The notes under the pieces were generated by a model. The model saw nothing but the letters and a program-made list of their open reading frames with translations. It was not told the origin of the DNA and made no database searches. The translations under genes were made by a program, and so were the position numbers. From positions 6,154,823-6,218,822 of the forward strand of contig OZ025252.1 of NCBI GenBank assembly GCA_964019135.1: DNA of 64,000 nucleotides, given 5' to 3'. This document shows, one piece after another, positions 25,106-35,500 of this stretch. The DNA is from Arenicola marina (lineage: Eukaryota; Annelida; Polychaeta; Arenicolidae). Numbering within the stretch: the stretch's first letter is position 1; every line of letters begins with the position of its first letter.

Positions 25106-27148
25106 CACAGGCGATCAGATCTGCTGACAGAACCCCCGAAGTAAATAAACAACGCCCCCCTCTCAGGCACCGCCTATAATAGAAAGAAAGGTACCGCTCT
25201 TGGTTTGCAGCGCCACAGACAGGCCCTCGCTTCAACCGGCCCTAGCGACCCACACACAACATTCACAACGCATCTATCACCTCAAATCAACTCCATAGAA
25301 GTTTAACTCTTACCACATCTACTTTCTGATGCCTGACATGTCCACAACTTAGCACAAATCGGACATTTTCCCAACAACTTGCAAAACAACAACACACTCG
25401 GACAGATCCCTCCACCACTTTCGCCAGAAACGTGCCAGTGCGCAACTCAGAGTGAGCATTCCGGTGACGTCACTGAAATCGTGCCACACATTGGGTTAGG
25501 GGGGCTACACCCCCATCTTCGCAAACAGGAATGTGGTTCATACAATTTTAATATTTGTAGTGATCTCGAATTGGATTTTTGGTACAAACAGTTTAAGTGT
25601 TTTCGCCCAATTTTTTTCAGTTGCCTGATGTCAAAGGTTGTTTTTGCTGCTTGGTATAGGGCCGTTGTGGACACGTGCACACTATACAAACTTACACGAA
25701 GAAGCCATAATGTAAATAAATAATCAGTGGACTTTCCCTCTCGAACATGATAATACTAGTAACCCCCTCATTCAGTGTCTTCCCGTGACCCACAACCTAT
25801 ATATTTTATTGGAACTCCTCTGATCACGTGTCTGGGTATTTAATAAAAGATGTAAACATCAACAAGTCATGCATGGCAAATCGAATAATGGAACAAATGG
25901 AAACCGCGCTGGACCTAATTTTAGGCAGCCATAATGTATGTATTACCTGCCAAGCCGGGATAGGCAAGACATTCTATTTGCGGCAAGCTGTACGTTGTCT
26001 TCAAGAACAAAGAGGAAAGACAGTGGCTGTGATGGCATCGAGTGGCATTATTTTGGAGCGGCTAAACAGCACCTAAGTGCCCGCCGTCAGAAGCTTGAAA
26101 CTGCCCGCCAAAAGTGCCCGGCGTATGTGGCTAATACCCTCCTAATTATCGCAGATATGGTGATGCCGGGATATGGGACTTGGTGTAAGACGATAAAGAG
26201 TTCAGGGCTGCCAGGCACAGAATACTTGATACAGATGTAATCTTCGTTTAGGAAATTTCAATGATATAAATATATTTGGGATATTCTGGGAAACTGCTAA
26301 TCATGCGATTTCACCATACATGTGGAAGTATGATTGAAATATTTATATTGCTTTAATTGCTTCACTTTAGTATATACATTTATATGCAATAGTGTGGTCA
26401 TATTAAATAAGCATTGGTATCATGCATACCAACTGCATGTGTAGTATGAAGTGTACCTAATTATTTGAGTGCCACGACGCACGGCGTAACGTGTAAGAGA
26501 ATACCGAGACTTGATCAAAGAAGTGGCCCCCCTTATACTCTTTACGGTGAAAGCTGTCAGATGAACTGAAATAATATCGATTATCTTATTTTAAGAACAG
26601 AAATAAGGAGGAAACTTGCAAAGACGCATACCGATACGTAATTTTTTCGAATGAAGACATTGTACAACAGCGCTAGAAGGCAGATTTATGTGGATTTGCC
26701 TGCGTAAAATTTAAACTGTTCAAATGCCCCCGCCAGAAATAAGTCACAGTCAATCACACGCCTTCTGCACAGGCCGGAAGTAAAGACATCACCGGAATGC
26801 TCGCTCTGAGTTACGCACTGGTACGTTTCTGGCGAAAGTGGTCGAGGTAACTGTCCGAGTGTGTTGTTGTTTTACAAGTTGTTGGGAAAATGTCCGATTT
26901 GTGCTAAGTTTTGGACATGTCAGGCATCAGAAAGTAGATGTGGTGAGAGGTAAACTTCTATGGAGTTGATTTGAGGTGATATATACGTAGTGAATGTCGT
27001 GTGTGGGTCGCTAGGGCCGGTTGAAGCGAGGGCCTGTCTGTGACGCTGCAAACCAAGAGCGGTACCTTTCTTTCTATTATAGGCGGTGCCTGAGGGGGGG
27101 CGTTGTTTATTTACTTCAGGGTTCTGTCAGCAGATCTGAGCGCCTGTG
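25106..27148. mobile_element. Foldback transposon B nested in A, long inverted repeats
   Basis: 2043 bp flanked by exact 8-bp duplications GTTGTTAT (25098-25105 and 27149-27156). The terminal inverted repeats are about 370 bp and highly similar, starting CACAGGCG(A/C)TCAGATC. Inside (25480-26790) is unique sequence including a PIF1-helicase-like fragment. The ends resemble those of A, so both were probably moved by the same transposase. It is younger than A because it interrupts it. Confidence 0.9.
25882..26060 (+). pseudogene. PIF1-like helicase fragment carried in transposon B
   Basis: Translates as NRIMEQMETALDLILGSHNV followed by a Walker A-like QAGIGKT and then VAVMASSGI. This is the order seen at the start of PIF1-family helicase domains (EQ...A, GxAGxGKS/T, VAVTASTGIA). 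Only about 60 codons remain; the frame ends at 26076 and no later helicase motifs are recognisable. It may be a captured host or Helitron piece. I cannot tell which. Confidence 0.55.
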
Positions 27149-27685
27149 GTTGTTATCATTGAATCATTCTTTATTTGTGGCAACTACACTGCAGTACAGG
27201 TCTTGTTTACTTATTTATGAAATAAATTAATTACTTAGAAATCGGACTTGCCATAAATATGCAATATTAGGGGTTGGAGCTGGTGCCTATCGCTCAGTTC
27301 CAGAGGGAGTTGGATACCTTGTATGTCTAGCATATGATGTAGTGCTCTCTACTGCCCGCTCTACTGATTTACTGTGCCTGTGATGGCGACCATAATTTTT
27401 AAGCTAACAGATCATGAGCTTTGATATCAAAATCTAGTTCATCCCGTCCATACTGTAGACTCTAGTATACAAAAGATTGGCTACTCTCACTGGAAACCTT
27501 TCACTTTCTGCAACATAAAACTAACAGTTAAATAACAGCTACATTAAGCTTTAATGAGCAAAATATTTACCAAATACAGATAAAAGTGAGTAACATAAGA
27601 GGCCGACATTGAGAGACATAAAATGGCGTACATTATAAACAGATGGAAAGACCAATTATAATCCAGACACTCCATTCCAACTTAC

Positions 27686-27917
27686 CGATTTGACGCGATA
27701 ACGTCATAAACAATGTTGATGAAGTGATGAACCAGAGTAAGGATTCTGATAAGGTGTTGAAGTTGCAAGACAACGGAAGCTAAGTCGCTTGTGGGTCGTC
27801 TTTTCTGGTCACAATATGTCGAGGGTCACGATATAAGGTTGTTCGGTAGGTTAACACGCGGTCGGCGCTAAACCTGTGACCAGACTTCTCAGCTTTCACA
27901 CAGTCAGCATACACAGC
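27686..27917 (-). other. Candidate noncoding 5' UTR exon of eIF5
   Basis: On the minus strand the segment is bounded by ttttattgcag| and |gtaagttgg, both good splice signals, and has no long frame. With the candidate first exon upstream it would join to the acceptor at 24099. Transposons A and B would then sit in a 5' UTR intron. Inference only. Confidence 0.35.
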
Positions 27918-28047
27918 CTGCAATAAAACAGCATATAGTTCACTGCTTTGATTACATCATACGTAAAAGAATGAATTAAGTAACTCATCACAAATACAGG
28001 AAATGTGCTAGAGTTACGACAAAAATCACCACAAGCTGGACACGTAC

Positions 28048-28210
28048 TTTGACAGCTCCGACTTGCGCAAAAGTTAATGCCTGCAATGCCCGGATGATGA
28101 GCTTTGCATCACTTTCGAGCACTTTCCGCCTTGACAACTAAACACCGATAAGCTCAATCTGCTAACGAACTCTTTGAGTGAGCCGTGTTGGCACGCAGTA
28201 TCTCAAACTG
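28048..28210 (-). other. Candidate first exon and promoter region of eIF5
   Basis: The minus strand shows a donor aaa|gtacgtg at 28047 after about 160 nt of mixed sequence, consistent with a noncoding first exon. No TATA box is evident. Alternatively this is simply intergenic. Confidence 0.25.
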
Positions 28211-28550
28211 CTTAGGTCGGGCTTGGTCGAAGTTTTAAAATACATTTTACTTCCGGAAAAGAAGGTTGAGGTTAAAATGACATCACTAACTCAAAGAAGA
28301 ATTTGTTGATGAGCTCTGTTAATTCATACCGAATTTTTTGTCCTAAAAAGTATACTGGACTTTATATATACTGGTCTGAACCTCGGAACATGTGATAAGA
28401 AATACTTGGATGTTGATCATGAGAGCAAATATGCTTAACTTTCTTGTGTTTTAATTTAGTCATCAAAGTTCAAGACTGACCTTACAGCTCTTAATCTTAA
28501 GGATTTATGATGCAATGTTGGTGGGGTTTTCCTCATATTTTTTACGTTTT

Positions 28551-28905
28551 TTGTTTAAAGCTGCCGCGCGTAGCCCAAAAATCTGTTCTAATTATAGTTT
28601 AACCATACATATTTAATTCTTAAACACATGATACAAATATGTCGAAAACTGATGATGGGGCCTCTCATTGAAATGTGCATAGCCCTTTAACAAGCATGAT
28701 GACATTTTTTTTTTGCTTTTTTCAGTATATAATTATCTTCAAATGGCATGAACATTATAAAACATATCAGAAAAAACTCTCATACATCAGCCTAATTATA
28801 TTTAGAACCATGTTGTAAGAATTTAGACAAATTGAACATATAATAGAGTTAAGCTATAATTTAGACTGTTTTTTGCGATGCGCGGCTTTAAACAAAAAAA
28901 AAACA
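28551..28905. mobile_element. MITE-like element with ~50-bp imperfect inverted repeats
   Basis: The left end gttttttgtttaaagctgcc is mirrored by the right end gcggctttaaacaaaaaa. Further inward ctaattatag pairs with ctataattta. The interior is AT-rich and noncoding. No clear target duplication. Confidence 0.6.
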
Positions 28906-30879
28906 GGAAAGATACCCGTCACGTTTTCCAATGCGTTCTCAACGAGTTTTGTGACATTTTATTTAATATCATATCTGGCGTCTAATTATAGTTTGGTTGT
29001 GTTTTTTTAGTTTTCCCGAAATTGGAAAAGAATTTTCGGAAAGCATAATTCTTTGCGGTTCCGCAGGTCAGTTTACTGATCCACACAGCGACACGTGACA
29101 GTGGTCAGGCTTTACATGGCTGGTTTTGTACAAAATTAAATTTGATATGTGAAAAGCATCCCGTCCAAAATATCCTCCGTTTTCAAGTGGCCACCAAAGT
29201 GTGAGTGGCACGCAGTTGTGGAGATAAATCTCTGTTGTGACACTAAATGAGTCCTTGTTCAATAGTGCGACACACATATATATATATATATAGACACGCT
29301 TAAGTACAACCAGGACAGAGGCTTGCACGTTGGGTCGTTCGACATTGTAGGTGATTTGATTACATGGCAACGCTGACGAAACAACGTTTCAAGCTAGCGC
29401 TAAAAGTTAGACCTGTGACCAGGGCCGACAAGTCCAAGCGGATCTAGTTACACAAATCGGCTTTATTCGGCGGATTGTCATTTTGGAGCCATGGGTGGAC
29501 GCGTTAATTCCCTCTGTGGCACTTGTGCTCTCCCTCTTAGAGCCACATCTAGAATTCGCTTTTAGTTTACTTCAGTTAATTTGAATATTCAGCACAGGAA
29601 ACAATATTGATGGTAATTGTTTATTACAAACTGCATTGAGGTTTCATTCAGGTGACTAATCACACGACCAGGAGCTGAAGAAACAAACTGACAAAGTAAA
29701 GGAAACCCCGAGACATAATATTGCACATTAACATTGCTATTCCTACAAGATTTGAATTAAAAACCAATAGACCGGGTAAGATAAAAGTAGATAAAAATTT
29801 AGTGATATCCGACAAATTAAAGAATACGAGTTACCCAACTGTTATACGTGTACCGTGAACAGTTTGATCAATATCGACGTTGTGCAATAGATAGCAAGTA
29901 AAGCTGTCAACCTTTTACACGTGGATTACGGCTTCATTGACTTGGGGTCATAAACAGGACCCAAAACCGGCCAAGATGGGTCCGAATGAAGGCCGGGGGG
30001 GGGGGGGGGGTGGGGAGTGGCATATTAAAATAGCCTCCCAACTTATCAATTTTACAGTTCCAAATAATTATACTTACAAACTTCATTGGAAGCAACGCAA
30101 ATAACAAGGATAAAATAAGACTTTAAAATCAGCAAGATAGAAGCGCGGAGCTCGCTACCAGTGCAAGTTTCAATAACTGAAATTACCTATAGTGCATTTT
30201 CTCTCTGAATGCAAAAGCATTTTAGATTGGTTCGCATAAATTGTATAATTACCTGGACGCATTGTTCAATCTGTTTTAGTATTAAATATCTAAAAAATGT
30301 ATATGTTCGCTTAGCGATCTATCTTGAGTTCACTGGCAAAGTGTATATCTGACTTGTTACTTCTAACTTGAACCTCAAAAAATAATTTCCAGCTAAAAAT
30401 GTAAACTTGTCCTCATGGGTCAAACTGCTGTATAAGCAGCTTGATATGCTATATTTTCCTTTGTGCGAAATAGACCATATATGGAACACGCAACTTGAGC
30501 GACGGAAAGCGTCCACATCCCATAACAACCACCATGTCGTGCCTTCCCAAAGTCGGACATGGTCGGTACAACTTCAATCAAGGTCGTTACCACCACGATG
30601 AAGCAAGCTGGATTTACAGTACATGTATATAACAGCAGCGTTATAAAGACTTACAATCTCTTTGTGTCGTAATCGACGGTCATATCCACAAAACACATTT
30701 ACAAGCAAAGAAAAAAATATATCCCCGGTTTAACAAAAATCGCGAAATTTATATTTCTGAAATCGCGGCTATCCATGTCCAGTGAGCTTCTTTACTTTAC
30801 TTTACTTTACGAGACATTCAAAGATATCTTACTGCAACGGATACACCAACCAGTAACAACAATATAATTAATGCGAACC
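28906..30879. other. Unique intergenic DNA, no gene seen
   Basis: AT-rich sequence with a (TA)n run near 29275-29291 and a poly-G run at about 29995-30010. Short open frames lack splice context or similarity. Confidence 0.45.
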
Positions 30880-31020
30880 TGAGGGTTACACAGAACTGGG
30901 ATTTACACATCTGGAAGTTACACAGACCTGGATGTTACGGGCACCTCCACAGAGTAGGGTTTTATACAGACATAGGTGTTACATATTTCTGGGCGTTACA
31001 CATGCAGACCTAGAAGTTAT
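30880..31020. repeat. Degenerate repeat, ~20-30 bp period
   Basis: Loosely repeated gggttacacagaactggga, aagttacacagacctgga and gatgttac motifs. A (CTTTA)n run lies just before, at 30791-30810. Confidence 0.5.
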
Positions 31021-32200
31021 TGATACGGCACACCATAAATTCGATCTCAACCCCATTCATGGCTGAATTCTCATTAGGATCGACCACGATCCCACATTCA
31101 CACGTGAACAATATACACATTACAGTTAGAAGAAGAGATCAGCACCCCCCCCCCCCCCCCCACCCAAATATGAAATTCGTGAACTTTTATTATCCCCGTA
31201 GACGCGAGTCATGTACAGAGGTTAGGATATACTACATCTTGCATCTTACTGCTCGTTATGGCATGACGGTGCCTATACCCACAATAGTGCGGCCAGATTG
31301 CTCAGGGGAATGTTCAACGCCATAATATTATAAATACAAAGCTTTAACCGCTAAAATAATACAGAAATACACATAATCAAAAACAAAACTAAAACATTCT
31401 AACAATAATTGTCTCAAGAGCAAGCTTATTTTGAAAAATGGCTGCCAAAGTCGCCATGGGCAAAATCTGACTTGACACTACAGCTAAATTTTACAAGGGT
31501 ACAAGGGACAACTTTCATGCTTTTACCACCAAATGCCTTATTTTGTCGTTTATCCGCTGGATTAGTCGATATGGCGCGATATAGCCTTACATGCTTACCC
31601 ATCAAATGTAGAATGCGACCCATCACACACGAGTGTTACTTCTTCAAGGATTACCCGAAGAATTGGTAATCTCTATACATGTATATCTATATCACATAAA
31701 AATGACTACATATTCTGTTCAAGATATCGTAACTGTATTCTCGCGTCCTTGATTACCGAAGCAACATTTGCCTTCCCGTAGCGGTCAAAGGCAAGGTCTA
31801 TGTTCAGCGTCGATTTTTCAAAATTCTCAGTGTCGAATGTTGATTTTTCACGACGTTCCGTGTCGCTTTTTGGCGTTCAGTTTTGTTTTGGTTTGTTCTA
31901 AAATGCCCCTCGATGTCGCTTTTTCAGATGCTCAGTGTCGGAATTTGGGGGTCAATGTCGAATGTCGATTTTTCAAATAAGCCTGTGTCGCGCTTCGACA
32001 TAAACCAGTTACCAGACCCATCTTAATGTAATAATGAAGTTATGTGCAAAAAATAGTTACATTTGAATTGTCTTTGTCGTGGGTTAAAGACTAATGCTCA
32101 TCAATCCCCGATAGAAATACATGCACACTTCCAGAAAACAAACCGAAGGCAGCAGTGAAGGTTACGGGGCCTGCATAGTTATATAATGATACGAAATTAC
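31021..32200. other. Intergenic DNA with poly-C run and TGTCGATTTTTC-type degenerate repeats
   Basis: A run of cytosines lies at 31146-31160. Between 31790 and 31990 the phrase tgtcgatttttca recurs with changes (gtcgctttttcag, gtcgaatgt), suggesting an old tandem array. No gene seen. Confidence 0.45.
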
Positions 32201-32206
32201 TTTAAT
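32201..32206 (-). terminator. Candidate poly(A) signal (ATTAAA) of the RDH gene
   Basis: The minus strand reads ATTAAA immediately after the stop-codon-anchored array, about 275 nt past the stop. This is the commonest variant hexamer. The placement is reasonable but not proven. Confidence 0.35.
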
Positions 32207-32500
32207 GGGTCTGTTTGATAGGATCCACTAACGGACCAGGGGTGGTCCATTTGATGGGATCCACTAACGGACCAGGGGTGGTCCATTTGATGGGATCCAC
32301 TAACGGATCAGGGGTGGTCCATTTGATGGGATCCACTAACGGATCAGGGGTGGTCCATTTGATGGGATCCACTAACGGACCAGGGGTGGTCCATTTGATG
32401 GGATCCACTAACGGATCAGGGGTGGTCCATTTGATGGGATCCACTAACGGATCAGGGGTGGTCCATCTGATGGGATCCACTAACGGACCAGTGGGTGGGT
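32207..32500 (-). repeat. 36-bp minisatellite starting at the RDH stop codon
   Basis: About 8 units on the transcript strand, containing CTGATCCGTTAGTGGATCCC followed by atcaaatggaccaccc. The gene's own end reads cca ctg gtc cgt TAG tgg atc ccatc, so the first unit is the end of the coding region. With a period of 12 codons every unit presents CGT TAG in the gene's frame. The array forms most of the 3' UTR up to the candidate poly(A) signal. Confidence 0.94.
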
Positions 32501-35500
32501 CTCCCCTTGCTGTAGGTTGACCAGTTCAGCGCTGACTTGCCACAGTCGCTTGGCGACGTCCAGGTCCTTGGCCTCCGCTATCGGCTCGGTTGCCACGCAA
32601 TCGCTGCAGCAGATGACATGGGACAATAAGAGACGCCGTCAGATTAACACAGCGGTCACGGGACAATATAAGACGCCGTCAGATTGACACAGCGGTCACG
32701 GGACAATAAGAGACGCCGTCAGATTAACACAGCGGCCACGGGACAATAAGATACGCCGTCAGATTAACACAGCGGTCACGGGGCAATGAGAGACGCCGTC
32801 AGATTAACACAGCGGTCACGGGGCAATGAGAGACGCCGTCAGATTTACACAGCGGTCACGGGACAATAAGAGACGCCGTCAGATTAACACAGCGGTCACG
32901 GGACAATGAGAGACGCCGTCAGATTACCACAGCGGTCACGGGACAATGAGAGACGCCGTCAGATTAACACAGCGGTCACGGGACAATAAGAGACGCCGTC
33001 AGATTAACACAGCGGTCACGGGACAATAAGAGACGCCGTCAGATTAACACAGCGGTCATGGGACAATAAGAGACGCCGTCAGATTAACACAGCGGTCACA
33101 GGGCAATGAGAGACGCCGTCAGATTAACACAGCGGCCACGGGACAATAAGAGACGCCGTCAGATTAACACAGCGGTCACGGGACAATGAGAGACGCCGTC
33201 AGATTACCACAGCGGTGACGGGACAATAAGAGACGCCGTCAGATTACCACAGCGGTGACGGGACAATGAGAGACGCCGTCAGATTACCACAGCGGTCACG
33301 GGACAATGAGAGACGCCGTCAGATTAACACAGCGGTCACGGGACAATAAGAGACGCCGTCAGATTAACACAGCGGTCACGGGACAATAAGAGACGCCGTC
33401 AGATTAACACAGCGGTCACGGGACAATGAGAGACGCCGTCCGATTAACACAGCGGTCACGGGACAATTAGAGACGCCGTCAGATTAACACAGCGGTCACG
33501 GGACAATAAGAGACGCCGTCAGATTAACACAGCGGTCACGGGACAATGAGAGACGCCGTCAGATTACCACAGCGGTCACGGAACAATGAGAGACGCCGTC
33601 AGATTAACAGCGGTCACGGGACAATGAGAGACGCCGTCAGATTACCACAGCGGTCACGGGACAATGAGAGACGCCGTCAGATTACCACAGCGGTCACGGG
33701 ACAATGAGAGACGCCGTCAGATTAACAGCGGTCACGGGACAATGAGAGACGCCGTCAGATTACCACAGCGGTCACGGGGCAATAAGAGACGCCGTCAGAT
33801 CAACACAGCGGCCACGGGACAATAAGAGACGCCGTCAGATTACTACAGCGGTCACGGGACAATAAGAGACGCCGTCAGATTAACACAGCGGTCACGGGAC
33901 AATAAGAGACGCCGTCAGATTAACACAGCGGTCACGGGACAATAAGAGACGCCGTCAGAATAACACAGCGGTCACAGGAGAATGAGAGACGCCGTCAGAT
34001 TAACACAGCGGTCACGGAACAATAAGAGACGCTGTCAGATTAACACAGCGGTCACGGGACAATGAGAGACGCCGTCAGATTAACTCAGCCGTCACGGGAC
34101 AATAAGAGACGCCGTCAGATTAATACAGCGGTCACGGGACAATGAGAGACGCCGTCAGATTAACACAGCGGTCACGGGACAATGAGAGACGCCGTCAGAT
34201 TACCACAGCGGTCAGGGGACAATAAGAGACGCCGTCAGATTAACACAGCGGTCACGGGACAATGAGAGACGCCGTCAGATTACCACAGCGGTCACGGGAC
34301 AATGAGAGACGCCGTCAGATTAACACAGCGGTCACGGGACAATGAGAGACGCAGTCAGATTACCACAGCGGTCACGGAACAATGAGAGACGCCGTCAGAT
34401 TACCACAGCGGTCTGGGGACAATAAGAGACGCCGTCAGATTAACACAGCGGTCACGGGACAATGAGAGGCGCCGTCAGATTAACGCAGCGGTCACGGGAC
34501 AATAAGAGACGCCGTCAGATTAACACAGCGGTCACGGGACAATAAGAGACGCCGTCAGATTACCACAGCGGTCACGGGACAATAAGAGACGCCGTCAGAT
34601 TAACACAGCGGTCACGTTACAATGAGAGATGCCGTCAGATTACCACAGCGGTCACGGGACAATGAGAGACGCCGTCAGATTACCACAGCGGTCACGGAAC
34701 AATGAGAGACGCCGCCAGATTACCACAGGGGTCACGTGACAATAAGAGACGCTGTCAGATTAACACAGCGGTCATGGGACAATGAGAGATGCCGTCAGAT
34801 TAACAGCGGTCACGGGACAATGAGAGACGCCGTCAGATTACCACAGCGGTCACGAGACAATAAGAGACGCCGTCAAATTACCACAGCGGTCACGGGACAA
34901 TAAGATACGCCGTCAGATTAACACAGCGGTCACGGGACAATGAGAGACGCCGTCAGATTAACAGCGGTCACGGGACAATGAGAGACGCCGTCAGATTAAC
35001 ACAGCGGTCACGGGGCAATGAGAGACGCCGTCAGATTAACACAGCGGTCACGGGGCAATGAGAGACGCCGTCAGATTAACACAGCGGTCACGTTACAATG
35101 AGAGATGCCGTCAGATTACCACAGCGGTCACGGAACAATAAGAGACGCCGTCAGATTACCACAGCGTTCACGGGACAATGAGAGACGCCATCAGATTACC
35201 ACAGCGGTCACGGAACAATGAGAGACGCCGTCAGATGACCACAGGGGTCACGTGACAATAAGAGACGCTGTCAGATTAACACAGCGGTCACGGGACAATG
35301 AGAGATGCCGTCAGATTAACAGCGGTCACGGGACAATGAGAGACGCCGTCAGATTACCACAGCGGTCACGAGACAATAAGAGACGCCGTCAAATTACCAC
35401 AGCGGTCACGGGACAATAAGAGACGCCGTCAGATTAACACAGCGGTCACGGGACAATAAGAGACGCCGTCAGATTAACACAGCGGTCACGGGACAATGAG

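Larger units (their letters stand above)
24645..27382. mobile_element. hAT-like foldback transposon A, interrupted by element B
   Basis: Flanked by exact 8-bp target duplications ATGGCGAC (24637-24644 and 27383-27390). Inverted ends begin CACAG(G/C)CACA(G/A)TAAATCAG. It is the same family as 45006-45858. Removing element B and its duplicated target leaves about 690 bp of largely palindromic, non-autonomous DNA. An 8-bp duplication suggests hAT, but no transposase is present to confirm this. Confidence 0.85.
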
